64,000 nucleotides of DNA from contig JASJFT010000031.1 of NCBI GenBank assembly GCA_030770425.1, positions 124,001-188,000 on the forward strand. The letters run 5' to 3'. The position numbers and the translations under genes are program-made. Shown here piece by piece: positions 47,780 through 59,693 of the stretch (the first letter of the stretch is position 1; every line of letters begins with the position of its first letter). Below the pieces are notes generated by a model. That model saw only the letters and a list, made by a program, of their open reading frames with translations, searched no databases and was not told where the DNA came from. The DNA is from Darksidea phi. Its lineage: Eukaryota > Ascomycota > Dothideomycetes > Pleosporales > Lentitheciaceae.

Positions 47780-48420
47780 AAGCGGCTATACTGTGACGGT
47801 TACTTTGATAATCTTCGCTACTCTCGCTATGCGCGTCGACCGGTGTCTGTTTCAAAATGCTTCCATTGGCGTTGCTAAACGAAGCCGTCATCAGACGCTT
47901 AAAAGATCCAACCCCCCGAAGAGCGCCTATCAGGACTATGTGTCATGCGATGGGTTCACATCTTCGTTCCTCTGATGTGGCTCGTCGTTTACGCTATCAG
48001 ATTTACCTTTCTATACTTTTTCCATTGTTTAATACGGCAGTTATCAGGGCGCCCTTGGTATTTCTCGATTATGGTAGTTTTAATCACCACCTTTTGGATT
48101 GCGTCGAGTCTGCAGGTCACTATAACGTGTTGTGGGGTCGGAAGTAAGTACTTGCTCGACGATGCTATCCACTTGGGCTGATTCGCGGAAAGGGAAATGC
48201 ATCAAAACTACAAAAGCGGATCAAATTCACCTTAAGCATAGTCAGCAAGCTGCCAATGCTATGTGTGGTGTGATGAATATTGCGGCGGATCTAATGAGTA
48301 GGTTGTTTTACCCAGATTCTTCTATTAGTTGTAGGACCCGTGTATGAGGCCCTAAAATAGCTAACAGCGCAAAGTCATCTCCATTCTACTCCTCGTCCCC
48401 GAAGAATCAGGCATCATCAC
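47780..48420 (+). pseudogene. Relic of a rhodopsin-domain-like integral membrane protein
   Basis: Fragments in different frames follow the helix order of the family. TVTLIIFATLAMRVDRC near 47800 looks like helix 1; IRFTFLYFFHCLIRQLSG near 48000 corresponds to the (K/R)xSFLFFFxxLIRQL segment; WYFSIMVVLITTFWIASSLQ is the next helix; then HSQQAANAMCGVMNIAADLM near 48240 (family: N...ADL..I) and KVISILLLVPEESGII near 48380. Stops and frame changes separate them. A small open frame at 47575-47796 directly upstream could be its start but shows no family motif. Confidence 0.55.
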
Positions 48421-48857
48421 CTCACACGACACCACTTCTATAGCTGGCAATATTACATGGTGGAAAACATGTTGGAGCAAGAACATGTGTTAATATAAGA
48501 ACCAGGAAGGAAGTGCAAAGTAGGAAGGACAATGACGTCACAACAAGGGCACGTAGAAAATGGATGATTTTGCAATCCTTATTGATTCTGTAGGTTTGGC
48601 CAGCGTGTGACCTAGATATCCATCTAGGAGATAGTGGTCATACCATCCCAGTCCATCGCCGCCGATGAAAGCCCTTCATGTCCTGCAGCTTCACCTAGAA
48701 TCATGCTGGCACCCCGTCAAACCGGTTCATAAAAACTAGCTACAAGGCCAATGCCATAGCAGAGAGTTTTTAGAGAGCAATCGGCGCTATACAAGGTCAG
48801 CAACGGGTACAGTCACTGCATGTAGGGTGCACTTACTATGTATGTAGGAAGGAGAGC
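48421..48857. other. 3' flank of the cysteine-rich secreted protein gene
   Basis: No gene seen in about 440 bp. Confidence 0.45.
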
Positions 48858-49397
48858 TTAGCATATCTTGCGCCAACAAAGGTTGCACCGGCCGCCAGAG
48901 CAGCAGAGGCGCTGTTCGAGGCAGATATCGGCAGTGTCGATGGGCTCGTCAAGCACAAGGTCGAGGTCGTAAACAGTCTCGGCATCCTTCTCCTCGCCGA
49001 TGGGGATCTGGCTAGCGTCGTGGATGATCTCAGCAGGATGGATCTTTGTTGGACAGCTAATCTGGAAGCAAGCCTTGGTCGAGCAGAAGGTGCATAGAGA
49101 ATCGGAAAGGTCGCCTATAGTGTTGGCGGTGTCGGCCTTGCTGTTGCAAACTGGAGTGATACGCTTGCAGCAACCGGGCGTCCAGTCGTCACAGTAAGTG
49201 CAGGCCTTGCACTTAGGGCAGTCTTTCTGACTCTTGCAACCTCCGGCGAGCACAATGCCAGGAAAGGCGCTCGAGAAGGAGTCTTCGATGAGGCCATTGA
49301 GGGCGGCATTGGTGGTGAGGCCACGAAGGTCAACAGCCGGCGTCGCGACTGCGGCAGCCACGAACGCCAGTACAAAGGCGGGGATGGTGATATGCAT
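48858..49397 (-). CDS. Small secreted cysteine-rich protein (effector-like)
   Basis: Intronless, 179 aa. A typical signal peptide (MHITIPAFVLAFVAAAVATP, cleavage probably after Ala18 or near Pro20) is followed by a mature part with 18 cysteines, an even number fitting disulfide bonding. Two Cys clusters flank a Cys-poor acidic linker (IPIGEEKDAETVYDLDLVLD): CKSQKDCPKCKACTYC with CC further on, and CLEQRLCCSGGRC with NLC and KIC at the end. No known domain recognised. Such proteins are secreted and often act at the host or microbe interface, but no activity can be inferred from sequence. It borders the relic-rich region. Confidence 0.75.
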   Translation of the reverse strand: MHITIPAFVLAFVAAAVATPAVDLRGLTTNAALNGLIEDSFSSAFPGIVLAGGCKSQKDCPKCKACTYCDDWTPGCCKRITPVCNSKADTANTIGDLSDSLCTFCSTKACFQISCPTKIHPAEIIHDASQIPIGEEKDAETVYDLDLVLDEPIDTADICLEQRLCCSGGRCNLCWRKIC

Positions 49398-50026
49398 TAT
49401 GTGCGAAGTTGGTGTGACTTGGATTTGTTGGAAAAGATGTAGATATCAAGCTGAGGTTGGAGTTGTGGGGCGGGAAGAAAACCGAACCCTCATCGGGCAG
49501 ACAGCCTTTTATAGTACGTGGGAGAGTGAAGCATGAGGTCTCGCTTAGGAAGGGCGCAAATCGGCTCAACAATGGTGAAGTTGAAAAGCTTTTGGTAGAT
49601 AAGAGAGGGCACAGCCTGCGGTTGAGATCTTAACCACCAAAACGATAGATAACAAGTGTATCATGGGTGGAAACAGCTAGAAATTCCAAAGTCTTCCTGG
49701 GCGACGCAGTCATCACCTTCACCTAGTTGTCCTGTAACCCCATCAACCTTCCGCATCTAAGCGACCTCCAAATCTGACCAAAGCTCATTAAACTACCATT
49801 GTAACCTTCTTTCCAAGACTCTACATCATCATTCCAAAAGCGTATATAGGTATATAGGTATCTTTGGTCATTTCAACCGTCCCACCCAAGCCCCATTCCC
49901 ATCGTGATATCGTATGTAGAAACCACCATCTGCGACTCATGGCTTCTAACAGGCAGTTCATCATAACCACCTTCTGCGAACACAATAACACCATACAGCT
50001 GACAAGATATCGCGCGCTCGACATGC
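49398..50026. other. Promoter-side spacer of the secreted-protein gene
   Basis: Likely promoter and 5' leader of the minus-strand secreted protein. No gene seen. Confidence 0.4.
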
Positions 50027-50407
50027 TCACACAACAACCACACCCCCCTTCTTTTCCTTTCCCTTCCCTCCCTCTGTCTTCTCCACCCCACTCAATTGCA
50101 GCCCCTGCACACTCCCCCCAATCTCCGCGTCATCCTCCTCCTCGTCCCCATTATCCCCACCACCATCTTCCTCACTACTACTATCCTCAATTCCCTCAAA
50201 CATCCGCGCGAACCGCTCATGTCCCTCCTTGACCTCCCTCTCCTGCGTCTCCTCATCTCCCTCCACATCCTCCTCCTGCTCGCGCGTACTTTCGAGTTGG
50301 GCCTTGCGTTGTGCGAGACGCATGGCGAACTGGCGGCGCGCACGGGAGGGCGGTATTTGAAGCGGTGGAGGAATGGCCGAGGATGTCTGTTCGCAGAAGA
50401 TCAGCAT
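50027..50407 (-). CDS. Possible small acidic hypothetical protein
   Basis: 126 codons on the minus strand. It opens MLIFCEQ, then a basic helical stretch (RARRQFAMRLAQRKAQLEST), an acidic run (EEDVEGDEETQEREVKEGHE), RFARMFEGIEDSSSEED and a Lys/Gly tail. The amphipathic charged pattern looks more protein-like than random, but the sequence is low-complexity. An acceptor-like GCGAACAG lies just inside the start, so the real first exon may be elsewhere. No family recognised. Confidence 0.3.
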   Translation of the reverse strand: MLIFCEQTSSAIPPPLQIPPSRARRQFAMRLAQRKAQLESTREQEEDVEGDEETQEREVKEGHERFARMFEGIEDSSSEEDGGGDNGDEEEDDAEIGGSVQGLQLSGVEKTEGGKGKEKKGGVVVV

Positions 50408-50802
50408 TCAGGCATGAAACAGCAATAGTAGAGTGAAGACGGACTGAGTGGGGTAAGACGAGACAAGAAGGACTATAGGAAAGAAGGAACGCCAGGGGGA
50501 AGCAAGTGCAACGGACGGGCCTTTCATCCGCGATGGACGATTCAGAGGAGAGAACACCAAAGAGGAAACAAAAGAGTAAGAACCTCCATCATCTCCAACG
50601 GTAGCGTATTCCTACAGATACCATACACCCGGAAAGGGGAGGTGGATGTATGTACAATTAGAGGAAAGGGTCCTATTCCCGCACAACATGCTTATGACCA
50701 GTGGCCAATAGAAATAGCGATAGCAACACCAACCTCCTACGAAACAAGAATGAAGAAGAAAAACGCACCAATGCGTGGTCACAATGTGTGTCGGGGTTGT
50801 GA
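50408..50802. other. 3' flank of the SIT4-associated protein gene
   Basis: No gene seen in about 400 bp. Confidence 0.4.
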
Positions 50803-53758
50803 TTATCGGTAGTCCATCTCGACGTCTTCAAATGAGAGTTCACCCACTTGTTCCGAGTCACTCACAGGTGTCTGCCGTTCTCGGTCGCCCTCGCCTTCCT
50901 CCATTTCCTCGTCCTCCTCGTCGCTCGAATTGGTGAAGCCGCTCAATAATGAGCCGCCGCTAAAGGTATAACCGCCACCAGAATCGGGGTTTGTAAGCTC
51001 CATGCTATCCAGGCCGACATTGCCACTGTTCGCATTGGCAAGCGAAGAGCCGCCGTCGTTACCAAAACCCGACGCCGCATTCACGGCGTTGAGGACGGCC
51101 TGCCTCGGACCTACACTCATGTCAGGGCGGACGCCGCCAAGGATGGCGTTGTCGCGTTCTCGTGTCTCTGCAAGCGTCTGCTCGACATAGTCTATCCATG
51201 CCGAGTTCATGACCTTCTCGAGAACAGTCCGCGACAGTAGCTCTGCTGGGTGGCGCTCCGTGAACTTGAGCACCTCTTCTGCGATCAACGTGAGGTGACC
51301 CATGTAGCCAAGACGCATGTGAGTCTCGGACTGGGCTTTATCGCTAGCCTGTTGGCCTTCGATGATGCGCTCCGTAATGCGACCAGTCTCGAAGAGATCG
51401 ATCGCCAAGCTGCGGTTGTAGCCGCGCTCCATTTGCCCATTAAACACTTGTTGCACGACATCATAGACAACATTGTGGAGAAAGTTGTTCCACGGGAAGC
51501 GGAAGAAAAAGTCCTAGTTGGGATCAGTCGGCATGCAGGTCAAGTGAGGCAGAGACAAACTCACAAGTATGGTTGGCACGACCTTGTTCTCAACGAATTG
51601 CATCTTCAGCAGGTCTCCAACCACTGGTGTACCGTCTACGTCGATCTCATACATTGGACCATATTGACTCTCTACTCCACCAAACACGACCGACCGCGCA
51701 CTACTGGCCTCGTCGATCGGAGTGACCTCGGATCCTTCGCTATCTGGCACACCCATGGTGAATCGCGACGCATCTGCCTTGGGAGTTTCGGCAGTATCCG
51801 TATTCCGCGGCTTGCCAGAAAACAAGGGTGCCGGCTTGTCCTCTGGGTGCGGTGAGAGTGTCTCTGTTGCTTCGGGCGTCTCCCCCTCAGCCTTGTTGAG
51901 TTGCTGTGTCAACAAAGAGGGTGCCGTGGGCTTTTCATCCTTGGCGGGCTCGAAGGTCTCTTCGCGGTCGTTCATGACAGTATCGTAGTCAAGGCCGAGA
52001 CCGCCCACTTTGGCGGAAAGACCTGCAGACGTAGGTGACTCTGCGTCATCGGCAGCTCTGCCTGGGGTGGCCGCTGCGGGCGATGTCGCATCCTTCGGTG
52101 GCGACAGAGGCTCGTCCACGAATTCGCCTTCTTCAGACTTGTCCGTCATCGATTCATTTGGCGCATGGTTTGGTGAGCGTTCTAGAGGCTCGCCAATCTG
52201 TTCCTTTGCGGAACTCGATTTCGAATTGTCAGATACCGCCTCAGACGCAGTAACTTTCTCAAAATCGTCCTCCGAGTTGTTCTGCACCTCTAATCGCTTG
52301 ATTTCTTCAGGCGATTCACTGGATGGCGCCCGGGCATGGTGGAAACCGTGGCTGTCGACGCTTGTTGAAAAGTCACCCGCATTTGGATCCCTCGCGGTGA
52401 GCTTGCCTTCTGCTTTTAAGCGGTCGCGCTCGCCATCTCTTCGCTTGACTTCGGCTTCGCTGCCCCGCTCATTTAGCAATGCCATGTTGCTGCAGTGCAG
52501 CAGCTCAGCCATGAGCTCGCACGTTTTGAAGCGGTCAAATCCTAGCGGCTCGATCTTTTCGCCAAAGGCTGTCTTGAGCTCTCTCTTTCTTGATGTGGTC
52601 GAGCCATCCTTATTGGACACAGTTTGACGAGGACTGTGAACAAGCTCCATGAACTGCGGAATATGCTCGGCAAACTGCCGGAGCAGTGTCCCTAGATAGA
52701 TGGGGTCTGTAGTCTTTGGCACAGGCCCGATCTGATTCTCCAAGTCATAGTCGGAGTTGTTCTTCCGGATAACCTCGATGATGATGCCTACACTGACGGT
52801 GAGCGGATTGCCTCCGTGTAACATATATCCAATCATTTGCTTTATACACGGTTCTGAGACAAGTTGGCGTGTTAGTTCGTTCGGGCCGATCACTTGCGTG
52901 TCTTGCGTTGTGGCATTAGCGGAGATGGTAATGATGGCTTTCAGAAAGTCTCCAGCAGAGGTTTGGTGGCAGGATGGCTGGTCGGGCGCAAGGTAGGCGA
53001 CAAGCCGCTGGATGAGATTTTGGGATTGAAGCCACTGCGTAAAAATTAGCATTTGGCGCGAGGGGGTTTGGTGTCCCTACATCGACGATGCCCTGGCCAC
53101 CCTCGCTCTTCTCGAGACTGATCATCTTCAGGAGTAGGTCCATGATCATGGGGCAGTCGACGTGCTGCATGATGTCGGCTACCACGTTGTCGATAGACTT
53201 GAAGAACTCAATCATCTCCTCCATCTTGCGGTCGAGTAGCGATTCGTTGACCTTGCTGAAATAGCCGGCCTGCACGGGATCTATCGGTGCGGGCTGCTTG
53301 ATGAAGTTCCAGAACTGCCGTAGGCTGTCTTGGTTCTCCAGCAGTGCCTCTGATATGGACCAGACTTCTGACGCTAGGATCTCACAAGAGACGTAGGCAT
53401 ATTTCACGCGTTGCTTCTCTTCCTTGCTCTCCTCGCCATCGCCCGGCTCGGATCTGGTCGAGGCCGACCGCGCGCGGCCAGTGACCCTCTCGAAGAAGCC
53501 TTCACGGGGCTTGCTCGACTCGGCGGCCGCATCTTCTTCTGACAAGCGGCGGTCGCGGCGCTTCGGGGCAATTACATAGCGCAGCAGGCGTTCGAGCACC
53601 TTCTCGTCACGCAGATACTCTATAAGCTTCGAATTTTGCTGCTTGAGCTCTTGTATAAGATCTGATTCATCTAGGAGCTCCTCGACCGTGACGTCGGGCT
53701 TGTCGAGGATGCTGTCCAGCGACGACAGCTGCGCGTACCCGCCGAACCGCCAGAACAT
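50803..53758 (-). CDS. SIT4 phosphatase-associated (SAPS) family protein
   Basis: Exons 53758-53081, 53034-51565 and 51513-50803 give 952 aa. It starts MFWRFGGYAQLSSLDSILDK and ELLDESDLIQELKQQNSKLI, the SAPS N-terminal signature, and goes on with KYAYVSCEILASEVWSI, LRQFWNFI, YFSKVNESLLDRKMEEMIEF and, after intron 1, WLQSQNLIQRLVAYL. Later come RQFAEHIPQFMELVHSPR, EPLGFDRFKTCELMAELLHC, a long Ser/Glu/Pro-rich disordered insert (about 470-660), and after intron 2 FFFRFPWNNFLHNVVYDVVQ. An acidic tail ends the protein. SAPS proteins bind the PP2A-like phosphatase Sit4/PP6 and direct it in G1 progression and nutrient signalling. One single-copy gene is usual in filamentous fungi. Divergent with the Vps60 gene. 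Confidence 0.92.
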
Positions 53759-54489
53759 GGTGGAGGCGTGCGAGCGACTGCGGGCGGGGCAGCAGGAATG
53801 AGTCGGGACTCGAGAGACTCATGCGCGGGGTACAGTTATCGCAGCATGCGTATCATCGGTGGGGAGGAGTCTGGTATGGGAACCTGCAGCGACGACTGCT
53901 CTGTCAGCGGAGGGTGAGGAAAGCAGAGCGCGTGCTCTGTGCAGCCGGTTGGTAGTAAATGGGACGGGGTGGGTACCTACGGAAGAAGCACGGGAAAGCG
54001 TGCGGCAGCGGGAGACTGATGCAGCAGAACACATGCACTGGGCTATCGGAGGGTTCGTTACTAATACAGAATCGTGACGGGTGTATACAGCGTGAATTGT
54101 TGTGGTGTGGGCATCTCAGAGCGGTGACAGCACACAGAGTGAACTCCAGCTTCTGCGCTAGCCGAGCAGGGCGGAGAGCGTCTACTGCCCGGTGTGAAGA
54201 ACTTGCAGTCTGTAGCACACGGAAACCACACCCTACGGTTACGTGGATCACATCTGCCCTCTGTGAATTGCCTAGGGCCGAAGCATGCCACATGTGCAGG
54301 GTCTGGTGGCATTGACGGACAGCACGTGACGCGCAATGACGCGGGCGCGCGGACCTCGAGCCTGACCTTAAAGGACACTGTCTCCTTGCCCCGCCATTCA
54401 CACCCCACGACGCGCATCCAGGCACAAATACTCCGTCAAACCACACCTCCCTCATCGCCAAAAGAATCCCCAAACCACGCACCACCGCC
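53759..54489. promoter_or_regulatory. Divergent spacer: SAPS gene / Vps60 gene
   Basis: 731 bp between two start codons, expected to hold both promoters. Open frames here overlap on both strands without family content. Confidence 0.45.
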
Positions 54490-55183
54490 ATGAACCGCCT
54501 ATTCGGAGCGAAGAGCACGGCGCCCAAGCCGACGCTCAATTCGGCCATCTCCACAGTGAGTTCGCCGACGCAATGCTAACACAAGTCATAGGATACTGAC
54601 GACGCAGGTCGACACCCGCATCGAGTCCATCGACGTCAAGCTCGCCAAGCTCAACGCAGAGCTCTCCGCCTACCAGCAAAAACTGGCAAAGATGCGCGAC
54701 GGGCCTGGCAAGACGGCCATCAAGCAAAAGGCCCTCAAGGTGCTGCAGCAGCGCAAGATGTACGAGTCGCAGCGGGACCAGCTGCAGCAGCAGTCATGGA
54801 ACATGGAACAGGCCGGCATGATGCAGGACAACCTCAAAAACACCATGACGACGGTGGATGCCATGAAAACCACCACCAAGGAGCTGCGGAAGCAGTACGG
54901 CAAGATCAACATCGACAAGATCGAGAAGCTGCAGGATGAGATGGCGGACTTGATGGACATGGGCAACGACATCCAGGAGAGCATCAGTCGGAGCTACGAG
55001 GTGCCGGACGAAGTGGACGAGGCCGAGCTCGATGCAGAACTGGAAGCGCTCGGGGATGAGGTGGAGCTTGAAGGCATCGGCGAGTCATCGGGCATGCCCA
55101 GCTACATGCTAGACGATGCCGCTCCACCGCAGTTCATCGACGAAGCCCCGGAGCCGAATAAGATTCAACAGGCGGCTGGCTGA
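54490..55183 (+). CDS. VPS60: Vps60/CHMP5-type ESCRT-III-associated protein
   Basis: Exons 54490-54555 and 54608-55183 give 213 aa, the normal length for this family. It starts MNRLFGAK, with the basic first helix typical of Snf7-fold proteins, then VDTRIESIDVKLAKLNAEL, KALKVLQQRKMYESQRDQL, QSWNMEQAGMMQDNLKNTM, KQYGKINIDKIEKLQDEMAD (the KINIDK segment is diagnostic of Vps60), and an acidic C-terminal tail with a helix-like end. Vps60 works on endosomes and regulates Vps4 through Vta1 during ESCRT-III disassembly and multivesicular body sorting. Confidence 0.94.
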
Positions 55184-55960
55184 ACCAAGACTATTCCGCC
55201 ACAACTACCTTGGCGCCGTGAAAGGATGCGCCGCATGATTGCGAGACAGTAACACCCTGCGTTTCTGTCCACACAATCGCAGTCATCTTTGCTGCGCCGA
55301 GCCTCCAACCCAGCATCGTTGGTCCACATTTGGGCTGCGAAAACGTGTGAGCCGTTTTTCCGACGCTTGGCCCCAGCGGGGTGGCGAGAAAAGGCTTGGA
55401 CGCAGCGGAACCACCTTGGCCGACTTTGCGATTGGTGCGGGGCTGCAGAACCAAGAATATCCACAAGGCAGTTAGAGGAGCACAACATGCGCTCTGTCCG
55501 ATACATGAATGGAAGACGATGGTGAAGTTTCTATTGACCTTTTTTTGACCTTTTGTGTTAACTATGGGTACTTAACTGGCAAGAGTCGACTCATGCTTCT
55601 CTGCGGTCTTTGCACAGCATGCCTTCGCCATTTTCAATCACGGCTCGAGACCACCGTGCCAAGTGCATGTATACTTGGCATGTACCAAGCATCGCTCTAC
55701 GGTCTTGTTGTGGATTGCCATGAAGTCATCGCCTAAAGCTTCGCCACCGGCAAGCCTCCCGCCATCGCACTGTCAAGCTATATAAGTGGGCTCCCCGCCC
55801 GTATTGTTATCCGTACCTACAGCTCTTCCAAACAGTATTTACTGAATGCATCGTTTGCAGTTCCTGCTCACTTCAATTGAACCACATCATCCTTCTTAAG
55901 ATTGTTCACTAGCCGCACTCCAACAGCTGCGGCACAAAGATTAACCGCCAAGCTTCCAAC
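55184..55960. other. Upstream region of the ENA-type ATPase gene
   Basis: 777 bp between Vps60 and the ATPase. No gene seen. The last 200 bp have a TATA-like element and a pyrimidine-rich leader. Confidence 0.5.
55779..55785 (+). promoter_or_regulatory. TATA box candidate for the ENA-type ATPase
   Basis: TATATAA about 175 bp upstream of the start codon, a plausible core promoter position for a stress-induced fungal gene. Confidence 0.45.
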
Positions 55961-58900
55961 ATGGGTACATCCGACAATGGTGGAATGACCCAACAATACG
56001 AGAAACATCCGTACCAGCTTTCTGTTGATCAGTTGACGTCTTACTTCGGAGGCTTGAACCTGGAGCACGGATTGAGTCCTAGTCAAGTTACCGATTTCAG
56101 GAGCAAGTATGGAGAGAACAAGCTCGAGGGAGAGGAAGGAGTGAAGTGGTATGCTGTCCTGTTCAAGCAGATCAGCAATGCCATGATCCTGGTACGTGAA
56201 ATATTGATACCTCTAGTATATCTTGTTAGATATGGAGGTGGATCTTGCGTTCATATACTCCCTTGTACACTACTAACACTACACCGTAGGTCCTTCTCCT
56301 AGCACTCGCACTATCTTATGGCGTCAACGACTACATTGAAGGCGGTGTCATTACTGCCGTCGTGATTGGCAACGTCTGCATCGGCTTTTACCAAGAGTTT
56401 CAAGCGGAAAAGAAAATGGATGCTCTTCGCGCTTTGTCTTCTCCAACTGCCAGCGTTCTCCGCAACGGCAACCTTGAGTCTATCCCCGCTGTGCAGCTCG
56501 TCCCTGGAGATATCGTTGCTATAAAGGCGGGAGACACGGTACCTGCAGATCTGAGGATATTCGAGAGTATGAACCTCGAGTGTGATGAGAAGATTCTCAC
56601 TGGAGAAGGTATTCTAGATGTCGCCTTTTTTACAAGAATATACTAACGTACTTCAGCCATGCCCGTAGCCAAAGTTCCCGACGCCGACTTCAACGGCACT
56701 AATGAGCTGGAAATTGGCATCGGCGACCGTATCAACCTCGCCTACGCCTCCTCCACTGTCACCAAAGGGCGTGCTCGTGGCATCTGTATTTTCACCGGAA
56801 TGCATACAGAAATCGGAAAGATTGCTTCCTCAATGCAAGGCAACACGCGAAAGGCCAATCGCTCCATGTCCAGCAAGAAGCACGGCAAGTTGCAACCAGT
56901 CAAGGGTGCGGGTCTACGAGCTTGGGATGCTGTCGGCAAATTCTTAGGCTTGACACATGGCACGCCACTCCAAATAAAGCTATCCAAATTGGCGTATGCA
57001 CTGTTCGGATGTGCAATCTTGCTAGCGATTATCGTCTTCGCCGTACACAAGTTCAACGTTACGAGCGAGGTTGCAATCTATGCCATTTCGACTGGTAAGC
57101 CATATCCTGATTGCTTCTTCTCAAGACTAACACAACTCCCAGGTATCGCCATCATCCCCGAATCCCTTATTGCCGTCCTGACAATCACATTTGTTACCGG
57201 CATGGCAGCTATGAGGAAGCGCCAAGTTCTAACCCGCAAACTCTCCGCTCTCGAAGCACTCGGCGGCATCACGAACATATGCTCTGACAAAACGGGCACG
57301 CTGACGCAAGGTCTTATGACCGTCCGCAAAGCATGGGTCCCTGGTGTCGGAATCTACACCATTTCTAACTCTGAGGATCCATCCAACCCCAAGCAAGGCC
57401 AGATTAGCGTAGGCCCAGCGAAGAGCAAAGCTGAGATGGATGCCGAAAAAGAGGGGCGTGAGAAGCATTACGATACCTTACGTAGCGGTGCTGCTCTGAA
57501 GTTCGATCTCCCCGCAAAGATTTCCGAGAAACACGACGCTAAGGCCGATGCTTATGAAGGGCGACCTAGAGCCGAAGAAAAAGAGTACAGTGGCATGGTC
57601 CCCGAATTAGACGCTCTCCTCCGCACTGCTGCGCTTTGCAATCTTGCTACCGTTCGCCTCAACGAGCAAGCTGGCAAGTGGCAAACCACCGGTGACCCCA
57701 CTGAAGTCGCACTCCAAGTCTTCGCCTACCGCTTCGACAAGGGCAAAAAGTTGCTCGAGAAGGAAGATGGATGGGTACAAATTTTTGAGTATCCCTTCGA
57801 CTCAACCGTCAAGCGCATGTCTGTTGTCTACCGCGCTCCCAACAAAAAGGAAGTCATGATCTTCACTAAGGGCGCCGTTGAACGCATTCTCGACCTCTGC
57901 GACGACGTCGGCATCGGAAGCGAGAAGAAGCAAATGACCGATGCGGTCAAGGAGAGTATCTACGAACAAATGAGCCTCCTTGCCGACCAAGGTCTTCGCG
58001 TTCTCGCTCTCGCTGCAAAGACATGGGACGGAGCGTTCCCTGAGGACGATGTGCCTCGCGAAAAGATCGAAAGCAATCTCACACTTGTTGGTCTCTGCGG
58101 CTTATATGACCCACCCCGTCTCGAAACGAAAGACGCCGTCCGCGAATGCACAAACGCTGGTATAAAGGTACACATGTTGACCGGTGATCATCCCGGAACC
58201 GCAACAGCGATCGGGAAGGAAGTCGGCATCATCCCTCGCGACTTTGGCACGCTGTCCAAAGACGTAGCCGAATCGCTCGTCAAGACGGCTGCGGAGTTCG
58301 ATGCTATGACTGATGAGGAGATTGATGCTATGCCGGAACTCCCTCTCGTGATCGCGAGGTGCGCTCCGAATACCAAGACTCGCATGATCGCTGCGCTACA
58401 TAGGCGGAAAGCTTATGCGGCTATGACTGGTGATGGTGTGAACGATGGACCGTCATTGCAAGCTTCAGATGTTGGTATCGCTATGGGAATGGGCGGGTCC
58501 GATGTAGCCAAAGGAGCATCGGACATTGTGCTCACAGACGATAACTTTGCCTCCATTGTCAACGCCATCGAAGAAGGCCGTCGCATGTTTGACAACATCC
58601 AGAAATTTGTGCTTCATGTAAGTTCCACCCTCACCTCTTCAACTAAACAATGAGCTTATATGACGGTAGCTCCTAACCTCCAATGTCGGTGAAGTCGTCC
58701 TCCTAGTTCTTGGCCTCGCCTTCCGTGACAGCACGGGCTACTCCGTGTTTCCCCTCTCGCCGCTTCAGATTCTCTGGATCAACATGCTTACGTCCGGGCC
58801 ACCAGCGTTCGGTCTGGGATTGGAGAAGGCCGTGTACAACATAATGCAACGCCCACCTCACAACACGCGCACCGGCGTCTTCAGTTGGCAGATTATCACC

Positions 58901-59533
58901 GACATGATCGTCTATGGCCTTTTGATGGGCATACTCACCCTCGTAACCTTCATCATCGTCGTCTTTGGTGTAGGCGACGGTAATCTAGGTCATGAATGTA
59001 ACCGCACATACTCCGAGTCCTGTGACCTCGTGTTCCGCGCTCGCAGCGCCGTCTTCGCCGAGCTCACCTGGTTAATCTTGGTTTCCGCCTGGGAAATAAA
59101 ATCCATCCGTCGATCGATGTTCCGGCTCGACCCGCGCTCCACATCGCGCTTCCCGCTCTTCAAAGATCTTTACACCAACAAGTTTCTCTTCTACGCCGTC
59201 GCCCTCGGTAGCCTCGTCGTCTTCCCTTGTGTGTACATCCCTGGCTTCAATACTACCGTCTTCAAACAGAAGGCTATTACCTGGGAATGGGCGCTTAGTG
59301 TTGGTGCCGTGGTAGTCTTTGTTGCTGGCATGGAGTGCTGGAAGTTCTGCAAGAGGAGCTTTGGCTGGTTTGCGGATGATGAGAAGGATCCCAATCCGAA
59401 TGGAAGGAAGGGGCCGCTTGATCTTAGACAGGGGTTTTTCAGTTTTGCGAGGACGTTGTCGAGGACGACGAGTTTTAGCAAGGCGACAAGTCGGGCGAGT
59501 GAGAGGAGTGGGAGGGACGTTGGTTTGGCGTGA
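55961..59533 (+). CDS. ENA-type (P-type IID) Na+/K+ exporting ATPase
   Basis: Exons 55961-56191, 56290-56608, 56657-57094, 57143-58617 and 58670-59533 give 1108 aa, the ENA size range. N-terminal cation-ATPase domain (HPYQLSVDQLTSYFGG); actuator loop LVPGDIVAIKAGDTVPADLR and LTGEAMPV (split by intron 2, Ala where many P-ATPases have TGES); membrane helix 4 GIAIIPESLIAVLTITF; phosphorylation site CSDKTGTLTQG with Asp near residue 377; nucleotide domain FTKGAVERILDLC; hinge TGDHPGTATAIGKE and MTGDGVNDGPSLQASDVGIA; then helices 5-10. VRKAWVPGVGIYTI after the phosphorylation site is typical of ENA. Introns 3 and 1 cut next to helices. It should export Na+ or K+ across the plasma membrane at high pH or salt. 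Confidence 0.92.
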
Positions 59534-59693
59534 GGGAAGAGGGTGGTTGGTAAATATTGGGAGGATGTGGACGCGGGTACTGAGAAGCTACCCCCTTGCA
59601 TTTCTAGATTATCGTAACCTCTATATACCCATCTATGTGCGTAACTCCGCGTTTCGAAATGACACATGTGCTATCAGCTAATAAAGGGTATCA

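Noticed and set aside
57095..57142. Continuous reading through 48 bp in the ENA-type ATPase
   Set aside because: GTAAGC...CCCAG intron inside membrane helix 4; removal gives the conserved STGIAIIPES.
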